Shown here one piece after another: positions 40,001-53,020 of a stretch of 64,000 nt of DNA. Location of the stretch: positions 160,472 to 224,471 of the forward strand of contig KB302241.1 of NCBI GenBank assembly GCA_000328365.1. Reading direction: 5' to 3'. The DNA is from Capitella teleta (lineage: Eukaryota > Annelida > Polychaeta > Capitellidae). The position numbers were made by a program, and so were the translations under genes. The notes beneath the pieces are model-generated. The model was not told the DNA's origin. It saw only the letters and a program-made list of their open reading frames with translations, and ran no database searches. Every line of letters begins with the position of its first letter. The stretch's first letter is position 1.

Positions 40001-40980
40001 GAATTGAGATTCACAGTCTTCATCTTGTGGTTCATTGCGGAATTCGCACACCATAAGGTCACTCGATATTATATTATTGGGTTCGTATTGCACGAAAAAC
40101 ACATGACGACTTGACGATGCTGTTATCACGGTTATGAAAATGGAGGGCGACAGCAAAAAGAGGCAACTATACATTAAAGGCTGTAACAAAAAAGGATAGC
40201 ATAGAGGAAGAATAAATCTTCCTCTTTTGGGATAATGGAGAAAGGAGGGAGATGGGTACAGGGTGAGGGATGCTGGAAGCGTATTGATCATGCAGTGAAG
40301 GGTAAGGTTGTGCCCATATTACAGCGCTGCAGTGCAAGAAATTGAGTATGGAGAAAGCAGTAAATTTGTAAACTATGGAGAGTAGACCACAAAAGAGTGA
40401 GATGTTGTGCCAAGAAGGACAGTGGTCAGGGATATCCACGAGATTCCACTCATAAAAATGCCACAACATATGTAACTGGGCAATTCGTCCCCGACACGCC
40501 CAGGATTTGACATATATGTCTTTCTTGTGCTTTTAATGAGCCAAAGATGAGTCGTGTCGAAATTCGGGAATGCGATAAGTTGTCATGTCGTGATGGCGCC
40601 TGATAAGAACGGTTCGATACGCAGGGGAAATCGGTTTCCATGAGAAAAGCAATTCAGCAAATTTGGTGTGTGAAAGGTCTGAGATTTGTCATCAATTTTC
40701 AAGATGTCTATTAGCTCACGTTAGAACTCATTCTCATCAGGGTATATCGCCTGATCTGGGCAGTATGCAGGAACAGCACGTGCTTTCGCACTGCCAATTG
40801 AATGAGAATATCCGAAGACAACACCCGAATATCGACTTTACTTTGCCCAATTTCTTTCTGTGTCACCCCCAAGAAACACTCGTGAAATGCTGCTATTCAT
40901 TGATAAGAACTTTTGTTTGACCTCCTTTTTCCATTTACAAGTAATGTCAAATCCAAATGTCTAATCATACAACTCAATTT
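37012..40980. other. Intergenic stretch and 3' UTR, no further gene seen
   Basis: The first few hundred bases should be the Cdk5-activator 3' UTR; a candidate AATAAA lies near 37,813. The remainder shows only random frames on both strands and no recognisable domain. Confidence 0.4.
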
Positions 40981-41048
40981 TGCATTTTTATGATTTTTTT
41001 TCTGTCTGTCTCAAGCAATAAATCATTATCTTATCTTATCTTATCTTA
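40981..41048 (+). mobile_element. Retroposon 3' tail with (CTTAT)n
   Basis: TTTTTTTCTGTCTGTCTC, then AAGCAATAAATCATTAT followed by four CTTAT units. An AATAAA with a short pentanucleotide tail is the usual signature of CR1/L2-like LINE or partner SINE 3' ends. The body upstream is not recognisable. Confidence 0.45.
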
Positions 41049-41414
41049 GGCACTAGGCTAGACAGAATGCCGTCTGAGTATTCTCATATACATCGATCTG
41101 AGATCGCCGCTGACGAATAGGCTAACACTAGGCCTAATGGTGCTGTACATCTCGTTACATCATCGCCAGCATTGAGGCTATCAAATTGTCCAGACAAAAT
41201 TCTGATAATCTTAATGAATCGTAATATTGTGATGTATCCTTAATTAACAATTTACATATTGTGCTGTGCATTGATAGCGCATTACAACACGTAATGACAT
41301 TGAATTCATTGAAAACACACTAGCCGCTCTCCACTAACGGATTTGATCTCAATGTTTTGTATCACAAGAAGGGCACTCCGACCTCGTGTTGAAGGGTCAA
41401 CAGGTCTGTTCAAT

Positions 41415-42724
41415 AGGGTAAGTGTCGATAACCCGGAAGTAAAACCCCACGCATGCGCAGAGCATAATTAAAGAGCAGAAGCAGTTTTGGTGGGACATTT
41501 AACCAGTTAACGTGCGGCGTTCGCTTGATGTGGTCTTCCTTTCGCCCTTTTCACGTTATACCTATGTTGACAATACTGAAAAATGCCAGTGAAGCACTGC
41601 ATATGGGGTAACTGTCGCTCCGACAGTAAGAAACCTGCAGAGGATGCATTTATGGGGTGTATTTAATATGTTTTCCCTCGTAGAAAACAGATCGCCACCC
41701 TGTCAAGTACCAAACATGGGTGAAAGCTTGAGGGCGGAAAAATTTCCCATCGAACCGAGTGACACATGCATTTGATCGAAGCATGTTGTCCACGGGTCGG
41801 GACCTACTGACGCATACCCAAGCCCACCCCAGCAGACATGCATGCTTCTGAGGCCCAAAGGACTTCGTTCCTGTACAAGAAAAGGACACCTGCTCTCAGG
41901 ACACCAGCCTAAGCACAGAGGAAACCTGTTCGGGAGTGTCAACCCTCAGTTGCCAAGAGACTCAAGTTATCTGGTGTGTATCCATATGATATCGTGAATT
42001 AAATTGACATTCAATGTGTATAATAACCATGTACATCTCATCGGATGCATTGTACATCATGTTCAGTATGTGCATAATCAAATAATTTCATATCAATCAT
42101 CAAGTTAAGATTATCATGATTTTTTGAGAGCCCCATACACTGCTTTAATTGGGGCACCGAGTGACTTCAATTGCAATTAGCTTGCACAGGAGTTCGTCTC
42201 CGTCTCAAAAGCCATATGAGGTGGTTGCACTCATGCTTTGATCTCAGTTAATGATCACGGCTAAATAAAAAAAGCTTTGCTGGCTCTTTGAGTCTCTTTG
42301 ACGCATTCACACACCGTATATATAGCTAAAGATCAGTCAAGGGAGTTAATTATTACATCTATTATTGTCTCCGCTAAAGATTTCAATCAGAACACCAAAT
42401 GTATAGTGAATTTTGTTAATTTGCATCATCAATCATCATGTAATGATTTAATAACTTTTAGTTTCATTCGAAAAGTCAAGATCTCACTCAAGATGGAGGC
42501 CATCAACACACACCAGTTCCACCAATTCTGCTTAATTTACAATATCACGTAGTAGAAACGCCACGACTTATTTCAAGTAACGCTGAAAATCTTGTGACTT
42601 TTCGCTTCGCAAATTCAACTTCTCCATTAGACGCTATGATAGAAAAGGAATTTTCTGTCAGACGTGTGTAACTAGGTCAACTCAACGCCGCTCTGCGCAT
42701 GCGCGAAAGGTTATCGGCATCACC
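41415..42724 (+). mobile_element. TIR DNA element with decayed THAP zinc finger, copy A
   Basis: About 1.31 kb. The left end (AGGGTAAGTGTCGATAAC ... GCATGCGCAGAGC) is an imperfect inverted match of the right end (GCTCTGCGCATGCGCG, GTTATCGGCATCACC). Candidate 8-base target duplication TGTTCAAT/TATTCAAT, one mismatch. Inside, a forward frame reads MPVKHCIWGNCRSDSKKP, the start of a C2CH THAP finger, and later frames read RAENFPIEPSDT and SKHVVHGSGPTDAYP, its second half (THAP: W-x2-A ... VCS-x-HF). Stops and frame changes make it dead. THAP fingers occur in P-element and Kolobok transposases; the 8-base duplication favours the P type. A second copy at 54,679-59,766 supports a mobile family. It ends 67 bases before the assembly gap. 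Confidence 0.7.
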
Positions 42725-42791
42725 TATTCAATCTAATACAAATTGGAGATTAGTTTGCTTTCAGCTTCCTGGACAGGAAGTGTCGGCCATT

Positions 42792-42841
42792 NNNNNNNNN
42801 NNNNNNNNNNNNNNNNNNNNNNNNNNNNNNNNNNNNNNNNN
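42792..42841. other. Assembly gap (50 N)
   Basis: Run of 50 N. Sequence on the two sides may not be contiguous or correctly spaced. Confidence 1.
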
Positions 42842-43767
42842 TATGCTTTCAGACAATGATAAAAGATTCAAGAGCATTTGCTTGCATGTATGTATGTACA
42901 TGTATGCTATTCATTGATAAACAGATGTGTCTACATCTGATAATAACCATGTGAAGGTTACATATCACACAGTTCTATAATGCCTGCGTGATTACAAACG
43001 TACCCTGCCTTAAATGACCTATACCCGCATGATAATTGTGTACGGGTTAAATGAGGGTTAGATCAATAAAATCCACTCAGGCGCTAAATATAGTGCCAAA
43101 ATGACGAGTTCTTGCGGGCTTCAGTGTTTTAGCATCATATGAATTAGACACGAATTATACGGAGTGTCTTTTTTGATGTTGCTATATTTATGTGTTTGTG
43201 CTAAGATCTGAATATTAATCAATCATGGTATAATGTTACGTGGAAGTGCTGATAGATAGTTGCATGTATCAAATTATATACATGTCTGATACACATAATA
43301 TAATGATTGAACATGTTATATACTTATTCCTTGATACCGATGCCCACCTGATATTTCGTTTTTCGTTTTTATGGTTTGTTTGTTGTTTTTGTTTTGCTTT
43401 GATTTGAATTTAGTTTATTGGGGATTCTTTAGGGAAAAGGATTTTCAAAATACATAAACTTAATCTATTTTACAGATGTGATACTATAGTAGTTCTTAGT
43501 GGACTATTCGGTTGTTATCGATTCAATTGAATATATATTTAGGTCAACATGTATCTGCCTGTGGTTCCATAAACAGAACAAGGAAACTCTTAGGCGGGTA
43601 TGTCAGTAGCATACCTGTGAATCAGCGCTAACACAACTGTACCGGTACGTGTATGTAATTGTACATAAGTTATCAGAGTATCTTATTTATTTATAGATAG
43701 CCATAAATATCCTACGAATTATTGGGACACATTCAATAACCTTGAAATTCGATTTTGATGATTGTCT
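42842..43767. other. Stretch after the gap, no gene seen
   Basis: AT-rich non-coding sequence between the assembly gap and the divergent gene region; nothing recognisable apart from T/G-rich runs near 43,370-43,400. Confidence 0.4.
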
Positions 43768-43983
43768 CTACAACAGACGAGTGCAAGGCGTGGATTCGGA
43801 GGCTGTATCAACCTGTTCTTCCTCCTCGCCTGCAATACGCTTCTCAGCATCCGAGGCAACCATTGATTTTCCTGACGCAGCCGCCTGAGATTTCCTCGTG
43901 ACGTCGATCTCATTGGGCATCTGCGTAGAACCCAATTTCGTTGAGGGAGAATCCTGTGATTCAGAAGTGAAATAAGCGGACAT
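43768..43983 (-). CDS. Possible small gene or terminal exon, divergent from ASB gene
   Basis: A 71-codon minus-strand frame beginning MSAYFTSESQDSPSTK and ending EEEEQVDTASESTPCTRLL before a stop. It is hydrophilic, acidic in its second half, with no stop or low-complexity signature of chance sequence. The ATG is 105 bases from the ASB start on the other strand, with CRE/E-box-like ACGTCACGTGAC and an ETS-like CGGAAGC between them. A good splice acceptor (TTCTGAATCACAG) lies inside the frame 30 bases after its ATG, so it could instead be the last exon of a spliced gene. I recognise no family. Confidence 0.35.
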   Translation of the reverse strand: MSAYFTSESQDSPSTKLGSTQMPNEIDVTRKSQAAASGKSMVASDAEKRIAGEEEEQVDTASESTPCTRLL

Positions 43984-44039
43984 TTGATTTTAAAAAGAGC
44001 ATCGCCAGTAAGTTGTTTTGACAGGAGGGGTCTCGCTTC

Positions 44040-44087
44040 CGTTTGATACGACGACGCCAGGCATACGTCACGTGACATACACACAAA
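44040..44087. promoter_or_regulatory. Likely bidirectional promoter core
   Basis: About 100 bases between the ASB start and the divergent small frame contain TACGTCACGTGAC (overlapping CRE half-site and palindromic E-box CACGTG) and, on the minus strand, ACGGAAGCG (ETS-like). No TATA box. Consistent with a short CpG-type promoter; inferred only. Confidence 0.35.
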
Positions 44088-45425
44088 ATGGCCGGCCAGG
44101 GATGGGGCACCGAGTTCTACGATTGCGTCGTCAACAATGATCTCGCTCGACTCGAGCAGCTGGTGGAGCAACACAAGATTGATCTCAACGCCAAGTTCAC
44201 CGAGGTCAGGAAGAAGAATCATCTGGACCTCAGTCCGATCCACCTGGTGGCTTATAAAGGGTACACAGGTATGTTGCAGTACCTGTACGACATGAAGTGT
44301 GACATCCACCTCACAACTGCAACTCTTAGACGCACGGCTTTTCATTTCACTGTTCTTAGACACAAGGTAAGTGTTTTTTATGAGATATATTAAATTTATT
44401 AGGTGTGGAATGAAAATTTAAAATTATTACCTATTGATTAGTGAAATGGGTTTTAATGTCCTCAGGTGGCTTGCTTCAATAAATTACTGTCAATTGGCGT
44501 TGACCCTGACCCCCGGGACACCTTTGGAAACGCCCCATCGCACTACGCTGCTGAGGATGGTACATGTGACGTTTTAGATATACTCTTACGTCATAACATA
44601 GATATCAACGCACAAGATATAACACTGAAGACGCCACTGATGAAAGCAACCAGAAATGGCAAACTCGAAGCTGTGAAGCGGCTTCTTCAAGGTCGCTGCA
44701 ACGTCAACATCCGCGATAAGAACGGGGATACCAGTCTGCATTTCGCATCCAGGCACGGAAACGCTGCGTTGGTCGACACCCTGTTGGTCGCTGGAAGCGA
44801 TGTCAACATGCAGAACCAGTGGGGCCACACCCCGGTCATGGAAGCCGTGTCGTACAATAACAAGAACGCTGCCTCGTCCCTATTGAACGTCAATTGTGAC
44901 GTCAATCTTCGCGAATACAAATCTGGGTCAACCACCCTGCACGTGGCCGTTAGGAAGAACTACACGGTCATAGTAGAAAGTCTATTGAGCACGGGTAAAG
45001 TTCAGTACGTGTACAGCTACCAAGGGGAGCTGGCCGTGTACGATGCTGTCATCAACAACAAACTGGAAGTCATGAAGTTATTCCTCCTCTACAACTACGA
45101 TTTGGACAGGCCGATCAAACTGGAATACGATGGCACAGGCGGGAAGACGGTCATCCGCCTGGCTCTAGAGCGAGGTCACTTCCTCCTGTTGAGGCTGCTG
45201 TCTGATGTTGGATACGTGGTCAGTTTCACTGCCGAACAGTACGAGAAGGACAACCTCTCGATGCAGCGATTCCTGACAGAAGCTCACGAATTGAGGTCGC
45301 TGCGTCGCATCACCAGGAAGTGCATCAGGTCCCAATTAGGGTTTGGAATCCAGAAAAAAGTCGACCGGTTGCCTCTGCCTGTTTCGCTGAAAGAGTATTT
45401 GCTCCTAAGAGACATCTACAATTAA
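44088..45425 (+). CDS. Ankyrin repeat and SOCS box (ASB) protein
   Basis: Two exons, 44,088-44,366 and 44,466-45,425, joined in phase 0 over a 99-base GT-AG intron; 412 residues. The start MAGQGWGTEFYDCVV follows ACAAAATGG, a good initiation context. Ankyrin repeats run from about residue 48 to 330 (for example SPIHLVAYKGYTGMLQYL, SHYAAEDGTCDVLDILLRHN, TPLMKATRNGKLEAVKRLL, TSLHFASRHGNAALVDTLL, TTLHVAVRKNYTVIVESLL). The last 42 residues are a SOCS box: SLRRITRKCIRSQLG, then RLPLPVSLKEYLLL. In this family the SOCS box binds Elongin B/C and Cullin-5, and the ankyrins select substrates for ubiquitination. The substrate and which vertebrate ASB it matches are not clear. Candidate poly-A signals lie at 45,905 and 45,919. 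Confidence 0.9.
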
Positions 45426-45904
45426 TGTGACGGTTGTTCAGAAGAAGCCAATACACCGCACTGTGTTCATCAAGTTTTGTGTGATCTTGTTGTGTTATGA
45501 AATGCCTATAGCCATGTAGTATTCGACTCATCACACCCACTTTTGTGGATGCATGAATGAGGTTTTTGCTTTGTTGAGTATACAAATTAATTACCTCGCG
45601 TTTGGCTTTTTGTATATTCTATATATTACTTGGGTTGTTTTGTATAATGTTTACACGAACATCTGGCCTTGTCTAAGTGGCTATATAATGAAATTTCACA
45701 CAAATCAATCGTTATATATGTAATAATAATTATTATTATAATATCAGCCAGCCCCTCGCTTCGTATTTCACTCAGCCCTCCGATGATACAAAAGTGAAAA
45801 GATATTGCTAAATTCGTTTGTTACCTAAATATTTACACCAGATTTGCTTTTGCGGATTCCTACGATTCCTTTTTTGTTTGTTTTGTCTGAGGTTTTCAAA
45901 TGAG

Positions 45905-45924
45905 AATAAAATGTGATTAATAAA
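45905..45924 (+). terminator. Candidate poly-A signals for ASB gene
   Basis: Two AATAAA hexamers (45,905-45,910 and 45,919-45,924), about 480 bases past the stop codon, followed by T/G-rich sequence (GCGTGTTTATTTGCTGTT). A plausible 3' end of the mRNA. Confidence 0.5.
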
Positions 45925-46105
45925 CATTGCGTGTTTATTTGCTGTTATAACAAAGAAGTGGCTATTGCTGCATTTGATGCTTGTTATATAGGGGTTTGTG
46001 GAATGTGAATTGCATTCTCTATCACTATACGTTGCATACATTCCCTGTTGACTTCCTTCGAAACATTACGGAATGACGTTGGTAAATCTATTTATTCGCC
46101 TTCTA

Positions 46106-46300
46106 CGGGGTTGTTCAAAAAGTTCTCGGCCACAGTGCTAGAGACGTAAAATTTGGAGGTTAGATAGAACAATTATTCACAAGATCACACGTTTGCTTTA
46201 TTATTTCCCTGGGATTACTAGTTTAGTGCACTTCTACCGATATCACTGTCAAAGCCTCATTTCGGGTGCCAAAAGTTTGATTTGTGGATCTCTCATAACA
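46106..46300 (-). mobile_element. Possible mariner-type element end
   Basis: TA followed by CGGGGTTGTTCAAAAAGTTC and TCGGCC resembles terminal repeats of mariner-like elements, reading inward on the minus strand as an element 3' end. A related end (GGTCGTTTGAAAAGTTTTCGG) lies at the window edge near 63,910. I see no transposase motif (no D,D34D block) and no matching opposite terminus within about 1.5 kb, so this is a remnant at most. Confidence 0.35.
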
Positions 46301-49300
46301 CTTTCTCGCAACATCTGATCAATGATTTTAATCGAGTGCACTGCTTGTGTATTGACCTTGTTGTGACTTTTAAATTAAATGAAATTCTATCGACAATAAA
46401 TTAAGTTAATGCGGAAACTGCGCTTGGGGGTGAACCTGTTGAAAATGATTTCCAAGTAATTTACCTTTAGTTGATCCTGGTGTTAAACAGACATTTAAAT
46501 CAGTATAAGGCCCGAATGATTGTTGCCATACTAGTGGAGTATATTAGTGAAAAAAAAAGTGGAACCCCAAAAAAAATTATAACAAAAACATTTTTCAACG
46601 TTTTGGGTAACATTCAGGGTGCTAATGGAGGGAAAGAAGTTTGCCAAAATCTGGCGTCGGGAAAGGTATTTTTTCTGCTAATTTGTCACCTTTGATTACA
46701 CCGAAAGTGAGTTTATCGTCTAAACATAGGCACCCAGTATATCAACATGAAGATCTATATCAGACATGATTAGAAAGAACATAAAATATACCAATATATG
46801 TACCTGTAAAGTTTTCGGTAGGGTCTAATTAATCACAGGTGTAAAAATTTCTGAAAATCTCAAATTATTTGCTGGATATTAGAAAACTTACACATCACTA
46901 TGAAAATACTTATTAAGAGAGTGGTAGTACTATTCATCAGTTAATTAACCAATTAAATAATGTAATTATTATACCAAGTAATGATAGCATCATTTCGAGA
47001 ATTAAGTATTGACTAAAATGGACCTTCGGAAACTGGATAGTCGATACAATACTCAATTACATCTGTAAGCCTACTAAGCCAAAACATAGGGGTTCAATTC
47101 CGCTGGATGAATACATACTTCACATAGGCCAAAGTACATGTACATATTAACCAAGGTCGAGACAAAGCAGATCAGACAAGGCCATTGATGTCCCCGAGAA
47201 TGCATCTTTACATCTCCCATAAGTTATAACAAGACCCAGGATGGAAGGGGATAATACACAGGATAAACAACCAGAATGGGGGTTACCATGGACAGTCGGA
47301 AATATTTCTCTACCCATGATCCACCTCTACTTAGGATGTCATAGGTACATCTCCTCGAAACTGAGCGTCTCTGCCATCCTTCTGTGTTGATTGTGTGTCA
47401 TAACGCACAGTGAGTGAAGTCATAACGCAAAAGAGAATGATCTCAGCGTCAATGAACGTGAAGACTGGAGACACGTTCCTTGTTTGTCTGCACGCATTCG
47501 CTAATTTTGCATGACCTGCACGCTATTTCAATTTCTGGCATCTTATTGATCTAAATAGCCTGCCAAAGGCAGCTAAGGCAGGCTACATCCATGGGTTATA
47601 AATGCATGATGTGGTAATTTTCATCACAACCAATGATATCGATTGCAATATATATTGTTACAACATCTGCATAATTTATGTCTTTATAATCGACTAGTAC
47701 ATGTAGTGCTTGTACATGTACATACTATATGCCTCGTGTAAATGTTTCATTTCCTGTGTTCATTTAAATGAAACACTATTTTGGTATTTTTATTTATAAC
47801 TCTATTCCTGAATGATTCATCTGTTAATTAGTCAACGTCTCATCAGCCGCTGCACCATAGTGAGTCTCGTGATTAATTTACTTATTTATTTACTATATTT
47901 ATCTATTTACTACTACACTGAAGGAAATGTGATCATTTGAGCAGGTTGGGTCATACCCTGACACAGAAGAGTGCTATCTAAAAAATCGAAACAATCATGT
48001 ATATTATATGTCTTTGGTTTCGATTTTTATTTTCAGTAATTTCCCCCCTCCCCCAGATGTACTCCACTAATGAAAAAGTAATTGACTTGCACTCCGCGTC
48101 GCCCAAACGGCATTATATTGCTTTCCACAGTAGTAATACAATATCATAACTACCACAATAAGAGAATTATTCGCCTCGGTCTATATATCAGTTAACATTT
48201 TACAATCCTGATAATCGTGGAGGGATGGACCTATGACGGATCCATTGATGCGGTGAACCTTTCTCTTTGCACACGGATTAAAGAGTAACGGCATAACGTA
48301 GTAGGAATATCGGCAATAGCACAGGAGGCCTACGTCATAGAAGAGGAAAATTGTCCCCTAAAGGCCTATATGTACTGGAAAATGTACGGATAATCATAAT
48401 TTCAAGAATTGTTCGAATGGAGATGGGGTCAATGATTCTATCTAAGATATATTCTGCGGTTTGGTCACTAATATACGTACGTACATCCATTGCATGTTGT
48501 TATTTTATCTACTAAAGCAGTAAGGGTCTTGTATAGAAGAAGGATGCTTCCCCCAGATCCTACTATAGCCTATAATTATACTCGTACGGTAAGGTCACTT
48601 TGTGTGGTGGATATGTCGTTAGGAAAAGGTCAGCTTGAAGTCGATGTGCATACGGATGTCTAGCCCTTAGTTAGATCTGATCAGTATGCGTGCATGGACA
48701 TCACTCTGGTTGGGTCGTTGGGAGAAAGTATGGTCCTGTGTACTTGGTATACATTGTCAGTAATCGCCAGAATATCGCTACCATTCCGTTGCCGCCGCCC
48801 GCATGCTAAGTTACAAACGGGGTGAATTTAATTGATTATTAACCCCTATAGTCAATATTGTTTTTCAGTCATTCATCAGCTTCTTCAATTTATGTGACAC
48901 CGAATGAAACTGAACAGTGAACACAGCGTCCCATTCGGTCTCCACCAAGATTGCGAGAACACATTACATCATAAACATGCAACTGGATTAAGTCCGAAAG
49001 GATTCACTAATTTAATTAGCAAACAATTAATTTCTAATGAGCCTACACGGACATTTACACCGCACAGTCGCACACCTCATTCAATATCCTCATTACACAC
49101 ACATCGATAGATCAAATTTCATGGAAAAGTAAGCGTCGATTTGATTTGAAATAATCAATGAAATTCCGCTGATGAATGAATAGGAATCGATGCTCAACGG
49201 CCACATATTAACCTTAATAGCACCTGCAGCACGCATATCATTAGCATCTCATTATACCCAAACCAGACATACATTAATATCGCGAAACCAGCTGTTCTGA

Positions 49301-49890
49301 TTGAGCAGATACTTCCCCTAAATCAATACTCAATCATATTGATCACTAGCTTGGTGGCAGGTATTGCATACGCGGCGGCATTTACGTATAGCGGTGGCCC
49401 GTATGCATGCAGTGCATGGTGACTCATGTGCAAATGGCATGTGTGCTTCAGACACGAGTGTTTAAGCCGGCCCAAAGGTTGTATGTGCAGTTGTCTTTTC
49501 AAGGTTATCTCGGTATAATCACAATCAGTTGTATTAACATTAACAGGTACTAGTATTCAGAGTTTCCAAAGTGCTGAGATTTCAGTATGTTGGCTGAGCA
49601 GGATATTCACTAAATGCATTGGGGTTTGATTCAAACTTGGGACAAATTTAAACTAGTCTACATTGCTACAAAGGCTACTTTTAAGAGAAAGAAACCCAGA
49701 ATTGAAGACTGTATTTGAGTCCAGTACAAGAACATAAAAATACATTTGAACATATAATAGGTTGAAGACCTAGAAAGTGAACAGTTGAACAGTGACATGA
49801 ATTGTACCAAAAAAGGCGGGAAGAAAAAAAATTAAAATAAATCACAGAATTAACGAAAAAACTAAAGCACTAAAATGAGGAATGACGGAT
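46301..49890. other. Intergenic stretch, no gene recognised
   Basis: About 3.6 kb of AT-rich DNA with short random frames only. A repeated TCATAACGCA motif occurs twice near 47,398-47,425. Nothing else I can name. Confidence 0.45.
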
Positions 49891-49896
49891 TCGTAT

Positions 49897-49902
49897 TTTA
49901 TT
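49897..49902 (-). terminator. Candidate poly-A signal for ARF gene
   Basis: AATAAA on the minus strand about 450 bases past the stop of the ARF gene. Several A-rich stretches in the 3' UTR (for example 50,170-50,300) make the true site uncertain. Confidence 0.35.
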
Positions 49903-50349
49903 TCCTTTTTTTCTCGGACACAAATATCTCTATATACAGTTGAAAACATCCACTCAAAAAAATGTATTTAAATATACAAGTCCAGGGTTAGCTAGAAGGG
50001 GGAAGGAAGGGGAATAGAGGACAGAACAAATGAAGAGAATTATGAAAAAAAATAAACAGCCAGAAAATAAAAAAAAGAGAAATTAGTTCAAATCTTCCAT
50101 TCAAACACAGACACATTTACACAAAAATATCCCAAAATAAAGCTCGCTCACTCTTCCAGAAAAAACAAAGAAACAAAAAAAAAAAAAACTTAAAGAGAGG
50201 ACAATTTCAAACCCTGGAATCTTTGTTCATGTAGAACCGATCGCACAAAATCTCTCCCCCCAGAAAAAAAAAACAAAAAAAAACAGATAAACAGAAAAAA
50301 AATTGTTGAAAATAAGAATGACAGAATGAGGAATATTTTATCTTGTCGA

Positions 50350-51023
<674 letters not shown>

Positions 51024-51028
51024 TTACG

Positions 51029-52885
51029 CTGAAAGAAAAATAAAATCTAAGATTAACAAATTGTCAGAAATTCTAAAACAGCCGATACAATGTACAATAA
51101 TTCAGTAAAAATATAATCCAACATTTTGAAAAACTCCAGCAATATTCACAGCAGATATTCCAGACAAGCATACCATATAAAAGCGGCCCCTATACCATAA
51201 ATGCGCCAAATTCTAAAGACTCAAATAACGGGTCCAAAGGGGAAAAAATAATCACAGATATTGCAGGGTGTGTCACTGCCACATGTCACACCTGATGATC
51301 AAACGAGCATAAATGGAGGGAAATCACGATCATGAGATATTGATTTGGACATCAAATTTTTATCTCAGTGTTTATGCAAAATTTTATTGCTAAAACTTCC
51401 GATATTTGAGCAGACAAAATAAAACAAAAGTACAGACATAATAGCAGACTTTGACTCAGGAACTTCACACAAATCAATCCATGAAATTTTGAAAGATGGC
51501 TCAGGATCAAAATGGTGCACTGTCCAATGTTCATGTGGTGAAACAGATGTTATAACAATCTAACAATTGTTAACGGGTTATGTAACCACCATTAACAAAT
51601 TGAACAACTGGACACTGCCTTCAAGGATTACCTGAATAATATCACAGTTTTCACAAAACTGATAATAAAATTGATAAATATACAAGAAACTGTGCTGGCT
51701 GGTGGCCACTTAGCCAGATTAATTAATCTGAATACCGATAACCATGTCACAGGCTCTGAGTGAAAGGAATTCCGCAATGACTCAGGACACGGCTTTACTC
51801 ACTAAATATTCTCAACATAATTATAATATGTACTTTTTAGAACTACTCATGATTCAAGAAAAAACAGAGGTCCCTGGTTCAACCCTAAGAGGGACAGTCA
51901 ACTCAAATAATGTGTAAAACTAAGAATACCCTAAGACATGCTTAGTTTCCTGATCAGGCTAGATTCAGAAGGGTGGCGCAATAAGTAAAATAAAGTCAAC
52001 CCCTGCAAGGATGAGCATCAAATGGAATAATGACTGGATTATCGCAAAGAATGCCAAAGATTTACACAAAGAGGTTTCGGTTGCTCAATATTTCAACATA
52101 CCGTATCGCAGATAAATTGGGAAGAGATTTCACTCAGATAATCAGAAAAAGGCTGGCAAGTCATATGTAGATCATACAGGTCAAAAAGAAGGTAATTATT
52201 TTGTAACAAAATAAGCCCCTACATAATTCATAATATAAAAACAGGGCCACAATTAAAAGGGTTGGGCTTTGATCAGCCCAGGCATTAAATCAATTATTAC
52301 TATTCAATCTTCGATTCCTTGACAAAATTCAAAGCAGTGGTGGTCAGTAGTGGTACATGAGTGAGTATTGGGCTCCCCTGTGTCCAAGAAACATACTTTA
52401 GAACGGAAATGAATTTCCAGTCAGTGCCCGGTGACTAATCGAAGAAAATTGAAAGAGAAATTAAATATATGAACTCGATTTTTAGGGATGGGGAATTCCA
52501 AAATTCTCCACCCACAATTTTCTCGTAAGTTATAAATTGCCATAATAATTCAATTTAATTGAAAAAAATACAAGACTAAATTATGGATTAAACTAAATGG
52601 AAGCAGGATTCACACAAATAACGATATCCAATTGTGAAATTCAAGATGAAATCCGAAAATAATCACAAATTTCACCAAATGACAGCTTCGGAAATCAGCA
52701 ACAGAAACCGAGAAAGAGGCGGATTGCTCCAAGTCCAGCAAGAAATCAGAGGAAATTCGCCACAAAACTCCGAAGAGACCCACCTCGTGACTTTACAAGC
52801 ACTCAATAAAGACTGGAGATCCTTTAGTGCCACAGTTGAGGTTTAGTCAGGCTTAATAAGGGGCTAAACTTGGCAAAATGCTCAC
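51029..52885 (-). other. First intron of ARF gene (5' UTR intron)
   Basis: About 1.86 kb from a GTGAGC donor at 52,885 to a TTTTTCTTTCAG acceptor at 51,029 on the minus strand. AT-rich, with no other coding region recognised. Long 5' UTR introns are common in ARF1 genes. Confidence 0.6.
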
Positions 52886-53020
52886 CACTTCGTTGAAGGC
52901 GGCTCTGCAAAATGGCGGACGTGGAAAAGGAATCGTCGCGCATGCCACGTCAGAGGGGTAGGCGCAATTGAGCAATTGGTCGCACCCCTACCACGTGACC
53001 AACAAAATGGCGGCGCCCGT
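52886..53020 (-). promoter_or_regulatory. ARF 5' UTR exon and TATA-less promoter
   Basis: A GC-rich island carries two copies of AAAATGGCGG on the plus strand (about 52,910 and 53,004), the YY1-type element found near start sites of housekeeping genes. No TATA box. A clean donor (AAGTG|GTGAGC, minus strand) closes the non-coding exon at 52,886. The exact start site cannot be read from sequence. Confidence 0.55.

Noticed and set aside
44586-44935. Minus-strand frames within the ASB gene
   Set aside because: Antisense shadows of the ankyrin-repeat coding exon.
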